23,301 bases of DNA from a virus. Below are positions 7,578-15,879 of this stretch, piece by piece; position 1 is the stretch's first letter, and every line of letters begins with the position of its first letter. The DNA lies in the IMG/VR virus record IMGVR_UViG_3300030107_006054, positions 2,968-26,268 of that record. One strand, written 5' to 3'. The translations under genes and the position numbers were made by a program. The notes beneath the pieces are model-generated. The model was given only the letters and a program-made list of their open reading frames with translations, was not told the DNA's origin and made no database searches.

Positions 7578-10500
7578 ATGGCAGTAGTAATTCCTCAGGT
7601 AGTCACGGAAGTTAGTGCTTCAGGTGCTCAGGTTATTGATGGTAGTTTAGATCTTGATGGTGCTCAACAACAGTACTTAAGTAGAGATCCTTCTACTGCT
7701 GGTAATCAAATGACCTTTACTTATGCGGGATGGTTTGAAAGATCGGATTTTGGTAATGAAGTTATATTATTTGGTGCAGATGAGGATAATACTAATGTAC
7801 ACAATTGGTGTGTGTTGAGGATAGAAGCAACTCCTCAAATGACTTTTATTAATAATAATTCAAATAGTACAGGAGTTACTCTAAAAACATCACAATATTT
7901 TCGTGATACTGGTTGGTATCATGTAGTGCTTGCTGTTGATACTACAGACGGAACTTCTTCTAATCGAGTTAAACTTTATATAAATGGTGAACAGGTAAAA
8001 GATTTTGCTACTTCAACTTATCCTGCTCAGAATTATCAAACTCAAATAAATTCTACTAATTATCAGTGGGTTGGAAGAGAAGCAAGAGGATATTATTACC
8101 GAGGAAAGATGTCTCAGGTATATCTGATTGATGGAAAACAACTTGAACCAACAGAATTTGGATATACAGACCCATTGACAAATACATGGAGACCTAAGAA
8201 GTTTGAATCTCCTACAAGTCCTAATAATGGTAAGACTTGGAGTAGTGGAATAACTGGAACTTCTGGTGGAGCTTCTGTTACTGTAACGACTCCAGCAAAC
8301 GCATTTGATTATTCTGTCAGTACGAAAGCTACATTTACTCATTCGGCAGGAGATGACTCCATCATAACTTTTACCCCTCCTGGAGGTAGTATATCTGGAT
8401 CAACTTTTAGAATATATTGTTATCAACCACAAGGAACGTCTTCTGCTAACCAATATTTAAGTATTAATGGTGGTTCGTATGTTATTGATTCAGGTAATTG
8501 GGCTGGAGTATCTGCGAATAATGATGGATGGAGCACAGCTCAGACTATTCCAGGAGGAACGCTTACAAGTATTGCACTTAAACTTACTTATGGTGGTGCA
8601 TCAAGTCAATATATAAATGCTATTGAAGTTGACGGAGAACTGCTTATTGACGATTTAGATAATTCAAATGGTTTTGGCCACAATGGTTTCTACCTCCCAA
8701 TGGATGGAAACACACCGGTTGGTGAAGATCAATCAGGAAATGTAAATAATTATACTCCATATAATTTGGGTGCTGGTACTGTTTCTATGGATAAGGCTAC
8801 TGGAGCTTTTCCTACTCTTAATACTATAAATGGTGGAACAATTGCTACTCCTGGTGTAAGAGGGCAAGTAAGTATTGGAGTAACGGTAGCACCGAAAACT
8901 GGTGGTGGTAATGCATATTATTTTGATGGTGTAGAAGCTCCTTCTTTGGAACAATATCGGGGACAGACTATAACTTTTGATCAACAAGATTCAACAAATA
9001 ATAATCATCCACTTAAAATTGCTACTGCTGCTGATGCTTCAGGAAGTACTCAATATAATAATGGAGTTTTAATTGGTGGTACACCTGGTATTACCACTTA
9101 TTATGGTGTAGATTTTAATGGAAGCTCTAATAGAATGAGAATTCCTCATTCAAGTGAAGAATTTAAATTACAATCAGATTTTACAGTAGAAGGATGGGTA
9201 TATTTGGATGCTTTTGTTTCTGATGGTGCGGTATTTAGTTTTTGGGATTCAGGATCTACTAATAATAGAAATCTTATAATTGGACCTAATGCTAGTGGAA
9301 GTAATAAATGGACATTCATCTATAATTCTTCAGGAAGTGGCGGTTGGACTACTGTTGCTAATCCTGATGCTTGGACGGGGAAATGGACTCATCTTGCTTA
9401 TTCTTATGATTATAGTGCAACAACTCATAGAGCATTTGTAGATGGAGTGTTAGTAGGAACGAATTCAGCTGCTGCAATTTATAATGCTACACAATCACCT
9501 TTCATTATAGGATGCAATACTTATACTAATAGTGGATTCTTTAATGGTAAGATAACTAACGTTAGATTTTCTAACAATATTAGATATACTGATACTTTCC
9601 AACCCCAAGTAGAACCTTTTGCTACTGATGGAAATACTGTATTCTTAGGATGTTTAAGTGGTACTTCTGTAACTACTGCTGTTACTACTCCAAGTACCCC
9701 AGAAACTAGTGATGCTCCTTCAGTTTGGAAAGTAGATAATTTATATCACCCATCTACTAAAATAACAATTCCTAATGATGCACCGAATACTTTATATTAT
9801 TATTGCGGTAATCATTCTGGAATGGGTGGATCTATTGGAGTTAGTACAGATTTACATATAGCAGATCCTCATGCATCAAAATGTGTTGTAGCTCTTCCTC
9901 TTGCTGGTGTTAGTGAAGATGTAAGTGCATCAGTTGCATGTACTTCTATTCCAAAGAAAGTAACTGATGAAGGAAATGCGGCTTCCACAACGCTAAGTGC
10001 TCCTTTTTATGGTTCTTCTTATGATTTCGATGGAAGTGGTGATCATATAGCAGTTACTTCACCTGTTGGATTTGGTACGGTATTCTGCCAGGAAGCCTGG
10101 ATATATCATGAAGGGGGTGGAGATTATATTCTTACATCATCTAGTGCATCTGGAAGTGCAAGTAACTACTCTTATATCGAATCTCAAACAGCTGGAGAGC
10201 TTAGAATTAAATCGGATCCTGGAGCTTCTGCTGATACTCCTGCTAAATTTTATTCAGAAGATCAATGGTTTCATGTAGCTCATACTTCTGATGGAACCAC
10301 TGGAAAACTATATGTTAATGGTCAGTTATCTCCCAATACTTATAGTGCTAATGGATGGACTCCAGGTAAGTTTCAGTTTTTAAGACTTGCTGGTGGAGGA
10401 GGATTTGGAGGTGATTATACGGGACAAATAAGTGATTATAGATGTTATGTGGGAACTACCAAGTATACTGGGAATTTCAATCCTCCAGCAATCAAGGCAG

Positions 10501-13010
10501 ATATACTTCCAAATACTTCATCAGGTGTAGCATATAGTTCAGAACTTACGAAAGTAATTGATGGTTCTGTTGTTTTTGATGCGAGTGGTGATTACTTGTC
10601 TGGATCATCAACTGATACATTTGTTTCTGATGCGAAATATACAATTGACGGATTCATTTATTTGAATAGTGCTCCATCAAGTGGTGCAACAGCTGTTATT
10701 TTTGATACTGGAAGTGGTGGAAGTGATCCTGAATTAAATGTGTATAATAATAGTGGTAATGTTCAACTATATGAGTCACTTTCCAATAATACTAACTGGG
10801 ATGCTGGTGCTCCATATATGAAAGTTGGGAGATGGTATTACTTCAAACAGACTGTAAATGGAACATCAGCAACAGATTCGTCAGCAATTCATAAACTTTA
10901 TATTGACGGTAAAGTTGGAGTTTCAAATACAATTAATTTAAGTTCAAGAAGTGGAGCTTCAGTATTTTCAATTGGTGCTAGGACAAACGCTTCTTTGCTA
11001 TTAGATGGATATATATCAAATTTGAGATACAGAAGTGTTGTTGACGATTCATCCGTTGTTCCCACATCACCACTGACTAATGTAATCAATTCAGGAACAG
11101 CTGCTACAAAACTTTTATGTTGTCAGTCATCAGCTTCTGCAACCATTGCTGCTGTAACTCCCGAAAGTCTTACCGCAAACGGAGACGCAGCAGCAACCAA
11201 CTTCAACCCATTCAACACTGATATCACCACAGTTCTTGGAGAGGAGACTGATTACTGCACCATGAATCCACTTACTAATGCTCATGGTGTGACTTTAAGT
11301 GACGGAAACTTAAAATGTACTTGGCCTTCTGATGGTGATGGTGAGGCAGTTGCTGGGACAATAGCAATACCAATGGGTGTTGCTGGAAAATTCTATTGGG
11401 AATTAGATATAACAGCAGGAACTGGTGGTGGACTAGATTTTGGTATTGTAAGAAGTGACCAAATGAGTTGGATGGATGGATCAACATCTAATAGAGTATA
11501 CAACGACCCAGAGTTTGCAGGGTTACTGGGAAATAGTGGCGCATTTAGAAATAAAACAGGGACTGACTCAGATGTAAGTAGTTACTTAAGTTCTATTTCA
11601 AATGGTAGTTCCCAGACATTCATGGTGTGTGTTGATGCCTTTAAAGGTAAAATGTGGATTGGCAGAAACGGAGTGTGGGGTAATAATGGAGGCAGGGGGA
11701 ATCCTGCTTTGGGAAGAAATCCAGGGACATCTAACTTATATAAAGACACCATATACTCATATTTGCCAATCCAAATGGGTGCAAGCGATAGTGGTACATC
11801 CACTACTGTTTGGAATTTTGGACAAAAACCCTTCAAATATACACCACCAGAAGGATTCCAACCATTATGTCTTGCAAACTTAGAATCTCCTGCGTTGGTA
11901 AGACCTGACACTGCTGTTGGGATTGTAACTTATACAGGAACAATTACAGATACTTCAATTCAACCGATATCTGATGTCCCCTTCCAACCAGATATGACTT
12001 GGATAAAAAGAAGAGATGGAACTAATTCCTCTCAACTTGTAGACTCTGTAAGAGGTGCTGGTAAATGGTTGGAATCTAGTGGCAATGCTGCTGAACAATC
12101 AAGTAATACAAATGGAGTATTAACTACATTTAATTTAAATGGATTCAACTTAACAGGTGGATCTACTAATGCCAATTTATGTTGTGAAGATGGCTTTACT
12201 TATGTTTCTTGGAACTGGAAAGCAGGTGGAAATAATAATACATTTAATGTTGATGATGTAGGTTATGCAAGTGCTGCTGCGGCAGGATTAAATGGTGGAA
12301 CCATTACTCCTACAGGTGCTTCTGTTGGAACCAAGCAGGGATTTAGTATAATAGGATACACCGGAACAGGATCTGCTGGTACGTTGTCTCACGGACTCTC
12401 ACAAGCACCTGGTCTAATTATCATGAAAGGAAGGAATTTTACCGACGACTGGCGCGTTTATCACAGTTATTTGGATAGTAGTGAACCAGAAGATTATTAC
12501 CTAATTTTGCAGTCCACTAATGGAAAATCTGCCGATCAAGGTGCGTCGTTTATGAACGACACTGCACCTACAAACACAGTATTTTCTTTAGGAACAGATA
12601 GTGCCATTAACGGCAGTTCAAGAACTATGATCGCATATTGTTGGCACGATGTCCCTGGCCTGCAGAAATTTGGAAAATATGAGGGTAATGGTTCTGCTAG
12701 TGATGGTGTATTCGTGTATCTAGGATTTAGACCTGCTTTGCTTATTACGAAGAAAATCTCTAGTACATCAAATTGGATTATGTGGGATAAAGAAAGGAGC
12801 CCTTATAATGTTGCTAATAATTATCTTTATGCGAACTCTACTGATGCCCAGGATACTGATGGAATTAAGGGTGTTGATTTCTTATCAAATGGATTTAAAA
12901 TGTATAATAACTATACAGATGCTAATAATGATGATTCAGACTACATTTATATGGCATGGGCTGACTCACCATTCCATAACCTGTATGGAGGAGAGGCAAA
13001 CGCCCGATAG
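7578..13010 (+). CDS. Giant multidomain LamG/cupredoxin-like/SPRY-like tail fibre protein (1810 aa)
   Basis: The domains, by residue, are: LamG-like 1 (22-200; GWF-WYHVVLAV-KLYINGE); a beta module ending EVDGELLID (204-359); the first half of a cupredoxin-like domain (435-505) with H477; LamG-like 2 (510-695; FTVEGWVYLD, WTHLAYS, AFVDGVLVG); the second cupredoxin half (715-755) with C743, H746 and M749; LamG-like 3 (810-980; YDFDGSGDHI, LYVNGQL); LamG-like 4 (995-1180; VVFDASGDYL, KLYIDGKV); a SPRY-like domain (1222-1437; GKFYWELDI to YTPPEGFQPLCLANL); and a C-terminal marine-phage module (1469-1810; FQPDMTWIKRRDG, GFSIIGYTGTGS, YCWHDVPG). LamG folds bind glycans in other proteins, so host-surface recognition is likely. 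GAGGA at 7566-7570 supports the start. It is by far the longest gene here. Function is inferred from domains. Confidence 0.85.
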   Translation: MAVVIPQVVTEVSASGAQVIDGSLDLDGAQQQYLSRDPSTAGNQMTFTYAGWFERSDFGNEVILFGADEDNTNVHNWCVLRIEATPQMTFINNNSNSTGVTLKTSQYFRDTGWYHVVLAVDTTDGTSSNRVKLYINGEQVKDFATSTYPAQNYQTQINSTNYQWVGREARGYYYRGKMSQVYLIDGKQLEPTEFGYTDPLTNTWRPKKFESPTSPNNGKTWSSGITGTSGGASVTVTTPANAFDYSVSTKATFTHSAGDDSIITFTPPGGSISGSTFRIYCYQPQGTSSANQYLSINGGSYVIDSGNWAGVSANNDGWSTAQTIPGGTLTSIALKLTYGGASSQYINAIEVDGELLIDDLDNSNGFGHNGFYLPMDGNTPVGEDQSGNVNNYTPYNLGAGTVSMDKATGAFPTLNTINGGTIATPGVRGQVSIGVTVAPKTGGGNAYYFDGVEAPSLEQYRGQTITFDQQDSTNNNHPLKIATAADASGSTQYNNGVLIGGTPGITTYYGVDFNGSSNRMRIPHSSEEFKLQSDFTVEGWVYLDAFVSDGAVFSFWDSGSTNNRNLIIGPNASGSNKWTFIYNSSGSGGWTTVANPDAWTGKWTHLAYSYDYSATTHRAFVDGVLVGTNSAAAIYNATQSPFIIGCNTYTNSGFFNGKITNVRFSNNIRYTDTFQPQVEPFATDGNTVFLGCLSGTSVTTAVTTPSTPETSDAPSVWKVDNLYHPSTKITIPNDAPNTLYYYCGNHSGMGGSIGVSTDLHIADPHASKCVVALPLAGVSEDVSASVACTSIPKKVTDEGNAASTTLSAPFYGSSYDFDGSGDHIAVTSPVGFGTVFCQEAWIYHEGGGDYILTSSSASGSASNYSYIESQTAGELRIKSDPGASADTPAKFYSEDQWFHVAHTSDGTTGKLYVNGQLSPNTYSANGWTPGKFQFLRLAGGGGFGGDYTGQISDYRCYVGTTKYTGNFNPPAIKADILPNTSSGVAYSSELTKVIDGSVVFDASGDYLSGSSTDTFVSDAKYTIDGFIYLNSAPSSGATAVIFDTGSGGSDPELNVYNNSGNVQLYESLSNNTNWDAGAPYMKVGRWYYFKQTVNGTSATDSSAIHKLYIDGKVGVSNTINLSSRSGASVFSIGARTNASLLLDGYISNLRYRSVVDDSSVVPTSPLTNVINSGTAATKLLCCQSSASATIAAVTPESLTANGDAAATNFNPFNTDITTVLGEETDYCTMNPLTNAHGVTLSDGNLKCTWPSDGDGEAVAGTIAIPMGVAGKFYWELDITAGTGGGLDFGIVRSDQMSWMDGSTSNRVYNDPEFAGLLGNSGAFRNKTGTDSDVSSYLSSISNGSSQTFMVCVDAFKGKMWIGRNGVWGNNGGRGNPALGRNPGTSNLYKDTIYSYLPIQMGASDSGTSTTVWNFGQKPFKYTPPEGFQPLCLANLESPALVRPDTAVGIVTYTGTITDTSIQPISDVPFQPDMTWIKRRDGTNSSQLVDSVRGAGKWLESSGNAAEQSSNTNGVLTTFNLNGFNLTGGSTNANLCCEDGFTYVSWNWKAGGNNNTFNVDDVGYASAAAAGLNGGTITPTGASVGTKQGFSIIGYTGTGSAGTLSHGLSQAPGLIIMKGRNFTDDWRVYHSYLDSSEPEDYYLILQSTNGKSADQGASFMNDTAPTNTVFSLGTDSAINGSSRTMIAYCWHDVPGLQKFGKYEGNGSASDGVFVYLGFRPALLITKKISSTSNWIMWDKERSPYNVANNYLYANSTDAQDTDGIKGVDFLSNGFKMYNNYTDANNDDSDYIYMAWADSPFHNLYGGEANAR

Positions 13011-13027
13011 TGTAGTCTCACTATAAC

Positions 13028-13035
13028 TATAAATA
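13028..13035 (+). promoter_or_regulatory. T4-type late promoter -10 octamer (TATAAATA)
   Basis: An exact TATAAATA, followed by ACTAAAAAG, lies 19 bases before the ATG at 13055. The local string nearly duplicates that at 2619-2635. Confidence 0.7.
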
Positions 13036-13054
13036 ACTAAAAAGATATTGGATA

Positions 13055-13564
13055 ATGGCGATTACCAATGCAAGTAGATTAGCTGATTTTGGTTCTGGAA
13101 TAGGTACTGGTGGTGCTATTCTCCAAGTTGACAATGCAAATAAAGAAGTTGGTATAGGAACTACTAATCCTAATGCAACTCTCACAGTTAATTATGCAGG
13201 AGTAGCAGGAACTTCTCTGTTTGTTCATGGTGATGCCAATATTACTGGCACCACAACTGTTACTACTTTAAGTGCTACTACAGTAAATGCTACTACTATT
13301 ACTGGTGATGGTTCTGACTTAACTGGAATCAGTGCTGGATTGGGAACAGCTTTAAGTCAAACTTCAGGCAATCCTCTTAATTTAATATTTAAGACACCTA
13401 AAGTATTGCCGGTTGCTGCAGGTACAACTGTTAGAGTTACATCTGATTCTACTTCTGGTAATATAGCATTTATGAGAGAAAGTGAGATTAATGTAGGTAG
13501 TGGAGCGACACTTACTATAGGTAGTGGAACTACATTAGTAACGAATATTCTTTCTGTTTTTTGA
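13055..13564 (+). CDS. Modular fibre-like structural protein (169 aa)
   Basis: The protein begins MAITNASRLADFGSGIG and then carries VGIGTTNPNATLTV (about residues 30-46), GTSLFVHGDANITG (about 50-65), a Thr-rich TTVTTLSATTVNATTITGDGSDLTG stretch and a C-terminal module from GLGTALSQ to the end. That module (NVGSGATLTIGSGTTLVTNILSVF) is the counterpart of the C-terminus of the truncated gene at 1-653, indicating cassette sharing. TATAAATA lies upstream. It is Cys-free, without membrane segments. It is a probable short fibre or tail accessory protein. Confidence 0.75.
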   Translation: MAITNASRLADFGSGIGTGGAILQVDNANKEVGIGTTNPNATLTVNYAGVAGTSLFVHGDANITGTTTVTTLSATTVNATTITGDGSDLTGISAGLGTALSQTSGNPLNLIFKTPKVLPVAAGTTVRVTSDSTSGNIAFMRESEINVGSGATLTIGSGTTLVTNILSVF

Positions 13565-13591
13565 TATATAACATATAAAAAAGGAACTAAA

Positions 13592-13849
13592 ATGTCTGAA
13601 CTTAGAGTAAATAAAATAGTTAATCAAGCAGGTACAGGTGCTTCACAATTAACATTTGGTGCAGAAGTTCCTGTAGGATATGGAATTACCGGTGCTGGTG
13701 GTCTGAATGTTTCTGGAGTTTCTACCATTACTTCTGATATAAATGTGGGTGTTAGTACAGCGGCTGGAGTAGTATTAAAATCTGCTGATGGAACTAGGTA
13801 TAGAATAATTGTTGCAAATAACGGAACTCTTAGTTCTGTGGCCCTTTAA
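13592..13849 (+). CDS. Small structural protein, MSELRVNKIVNQAGTG type (85 aa)
   Basis: Its first half, MSELRVNKIVNQAGTGAS with AGGLNVSGVSTIT, parallels the next gene (MSQIRVDGVVNEAGTGSV with AGGLNITGVSTIT), so the two are tandem paralogous starts. The second half is a compact segment, GVVLKSADGTRYRIIVANNGTLS, which I recognise as a common end of small cyanophage structural proteins. An AAGGA site is 6 bases upstream of the ATG. I saw no exact late octamer before it, only CATATAAAA. It may be a short fibre or a truncated duplicate of its neighbour; which one cannot be decided here. Confidence 0.72.
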   Translation: MSELRVNKIVNQAGTGASQLTFGAEVPVGYGITGAGGLNVSGVSTITSDINVGVSTAAGVVLKSADGTRYRIIVANNGTLSSVAL

Positions 13850-13852
13850 ATG

Positions 13853-13860
13853 AATAAATA
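13853..13860 (+). promoter_or_regulatory. Late promoter-like octamer (AATAAATA)
   Basis: AATAAATA followed by ACC lies 28 bases before the ATG at 13888, in the 38-base gap between two structural genes. It differs from TATAAATA at the first base. Confidence 0.45.
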
Positions 13861-13887
13861 ACCTATAGAAAAGGAACTTAGAAGAAA

Positions 13888-14802
13888 ATGTCTCAAATTA
13901 GAGTAGATGGTGTAGTTAATGAAGCAGGAACTGGATCCGTTGAGTTGACTCAAGGTGCATCTGTTCCTAGTGGAAAGACAGTTGCGGGTGCTGGTGGTCT
14001 AAACATTACTGGTGTTAGCACAATAACCCAATTTGGCGCAGGATTTACTGTTGCTGGAGATGTTACTCTAACGGGCGATTTAACAGTTAATGGTGATACT
14101 ACAACTATTAGTGCAACCAATTTAGATGTAGAAGATAAACTAGTTGGTATTGCATCTACTTCTGCACCGACTAGCACAACTGCTGATGGTGCTGGTATTA
14201 CCATTTATGGTGGTACAACTAATGCTTCAAATAGAACAGGAAATAAAACAATTACATGGGAAAAGGACACTGGGTGTTTTGAGTATAGTGAGCCTAATAA
14301 GTTTAAGGGTGTAATTGAGACAATAGGAACTGCATCTACCTTCATGGCAGGTACTCAAGTTGTTATGGAGTTGGATGTAGCAAATACAACTACATTTACT
14401 CAATCTATGGAGAATATTACCAGGCAAGGTGGTATTGGTATTGTTTCCTTTAAGAATTTACCGACAGATGCGGGAGTAAAGAATTTAACAACAGCAACAG
14501 TTATCTTTACGCAAAAATCTACTCAAGCATCCATTGCGGTAGGGTATAATACAATGCCTCAGTGTGGTATTGGTACTTCTTGTATTGTAACTGGATGGGA
14601 GAATGGTGCTAAGATTGCAGGTATTGTAACAAGTGCATTGGCCGGTTCTGCGAGTACAGTTACTCTTTCTAGTACTGCAAGCGATCAGGACATTGTATCA
14701 TTTGCTGTTTATTATGATGGAACCACTAATACTGATATTGATGCTTATAAGGTATATGCTACGAAGAATGGTGGTTTTAGACAAGGTAACTTCCAACAAT
14801 AA
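13888..14802 (+). CDS. Modular structural protein with globular C-terminal domain (304 aa)
   Basis: The N-terminal module (MSQIRVDGVVNEAGTGS) and AGGLNITGVSTIT cassette match the preceding gene. A TLTGDLTVNGDTTTISATNLDVEDKLVGIAS segment (about residues 64-94) follows; the NGDTT-ISATNL-VEDK-I pattern is widespread in marine phage fibre proteins and often precedes a chaperone-like or globular end. The C-terminal half (from about 150; MAGTQVVMELDVANTTTFTQ, then CGIGTSCIVTGWENG) is a beta-rich globular domain. The end is followed at once by AGGAGG at 14804-14809 for the next gene, so it is co-transcribed and probably made together with glycine-rich protein C. Its partner and location are inferred. 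Confidence 0.77.
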   Translation: MSQIRVDGVVNEAGTGSVELTQGASVPSGKTVAGAGGLNITGVSTITQFGAGFTVAGDVTLTGDLTVNGDTTTISATNLDVEDKLVGIASTSAPTSTTADGAGITIYGGTTNASNRTGNKTITWEKDTGCFEYSEPNKFKGVIETIGTASTFMAGTQVVMELDVANTTTFTQSMENITRQGGIGIVSFKNLPTDAGVKNLTTATVIFTQKSTQASIAVGYNTMPQCGIGTSCIVTGWENGAKIAGIVTSALAGSASTVTLSSTASDQDIVSFAVYYDGTTNTDIDAYKVYATKNGGFRQGNFQQ

Positions 14803-14817
14803 GAGGAGGTAATTAAA

Positions 14818-15870
14818 ATGTTTGGTGCTAATTGGTGGCATAAAAAAGAATCACCTCTTTTTACCGGAAATCATTTTGGATTTGGGGTAAATAAGGATGC
14901 GGAGGATGATGGGTCTCCGACCTTTTTTAGTGGAAGTGGTGGAGAGGTTACAGATGGTGTAACTCCTGGGAATGGATATAAGTATCATTATTGGAAAACT
15001 CCTGGTACTTTCTCCGTTGGTGGAAATTTCAGTGCTACAACAAAACAAGTTGATGTTCTTTGTGTAGCTAGTGGTGGACAAGGAGGAAACCGTGCAGGTG
15101 GTGGCGGTGGTGCAGGTGGTGTTGCCCTCGCAAGTGGAACAACCTGGATACCAGTAACAACAGCAGGAACAGATATAAACATTACTGTAGGAGCTGCACC
15201 TCCTCCTAATGCCAGTCCTCAACCAGAAGGAAATAAGCAGGATGGTAATGATTCTCTCTTTGGTTCAGGAGCACCAACATATCAAGTTGAAGCAGCTGGC
15301 GGTGGTGCTGGTGGTGCTGACTCTCCTGGTAACTCTGGTGGATCGGGTGGTGGAAAGATGTATGATGAAGGTAGTGCTGGATCAGGAACCCAACCCACTA
15401 AAAATCCTAGTATGCCCTGGGTAACTAATTATGGTCATAATGGATCAAAAGGACATAATGGTCCTAACTGGAACTCTGGTGCTGGTGGTGGAGCGAGTGG
15501 TAATGCTGCTGACGGCAGCTCTAGCGCTAGAGGTTCAGCAGGTAATAGTCAGAATTTCCCAGACTTTGATATTCCTTTGTATATGCCAGCTCCTGATCCT
15601 TATAGACCAGGTATAAATCCACTTCCTGGATACCATTATGGTGGCGGCGGCGGTGCTGGTGCTTATGGTCCTCCATTTTCTCCTCAAAATCACTCTACCA
15701 GTGCTAATAATGGTGGTGGCGGCACAGGAGCTCCTAGCATTGGTGACGGAACTCCTGGAGTTAATGGACTTGGTGGTGGTGGAGGAGGTGCTTGTGGAGG
15801 TACTCCTGGCCCAGGTCCTGCTGGTGGTCATGGTGGTGCTGGTATCGTAGTACTTAGGTATCAAGTATAA
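14818..15870 (+). CDS. Glycine-rich adhesin-like protein C (350 aa)
   Basis: The start MFGANWWHKKESPLF is almost the same as that of protein A at 1514, so both probably attach to the same type of partner. A beta module follows (YKYHYWKTPGTFSVGG and QVDVLCVASGGQGG, about residues 50-89). Then come glycine runs alternating with long variable loops rich in Asn, Pro and Tyr, for example around residues 255-275. It closes with GIVVLRYQV, the family end signature. AGGAGG at 14804-14809 gives a strong start. Its last 17 bases overlap, in antisense, the end of the carbamoyltransferase gene. An adhesin role is inferred as for A and B. Confidence 0.78.
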   Translation: MFGANWWHKKESPLFTGNHFGFGVNKDAEDDGSPTFFSGSGGEVTDGVTPGNGYKYHYWKTPGTFSVGGNFSATTKQVDVLCVASGGQGGNRAGGGGGAGGVALASGTTWIPVTTAGTDINITVGAAPPPNASPQPEGNKQDGNDSLFGSGAPTYQVEAAGGGAGGADSPGNSGGSGGGKMYDEGSAGSGTQPTKNPSMPWVTNYGHNGSKGHNGPNWNSGAGGGASGNAADGSSSARGSAGNSQNFPDFDIPLYMPAPDPYRPGINPLPGYHYGGGGGAGAYGPPFSPQNHSTSANNGGGGTGAPSIGDGTPGVNGLGGGGGGACGGTPGPGPAGGHGGAGIVVLRYQV

Positions 15871-15879
15871 TATTTTTTT
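15850..15879 (+). terminator. Possible weak terminator at convergent gene ends
   Basis: TACTT at 15851-15855 pairs with AAGTA at 15863-15867 (5 bp, plus a possible G-T pair) around a 7-base loop. A run of seven T at 15873-15879 follows after five bases. The stem is short and lies within coding sequence, so the call is weak. Confidence 0.28.

Noticed and set aside
7573-7579. GATAAAT before the giant gene as a late promoter
   Set aside because: It runs into the ATG at 7578, leaving no room for transcription start and ribosome site.
8013-8342. 109-aa antisense ORF in the giant fibre gene
   Set aside because: Basic, Cys/Ser/Arg-rich shadow product with no start signal, and the sense frame has clear LamG motifs.
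11582-11911. 109-aa antisense ORF in the SPRY-like region
   Set aside because: Overlaps conserved sense coding; composition fits a shadow frame.
14851-15222. 123-aa antisense ORF in glycine-rich gene C
   Set aside because: Low-complexity Ser/Thr/Cys product expected from reversed glycine codons; no independent support.
653-15870. Diversity-generating retroelement acting on the fibre genes
   Set aside because: No reverse transcriptase gene and no template/variable repeat pair was visible in the window.
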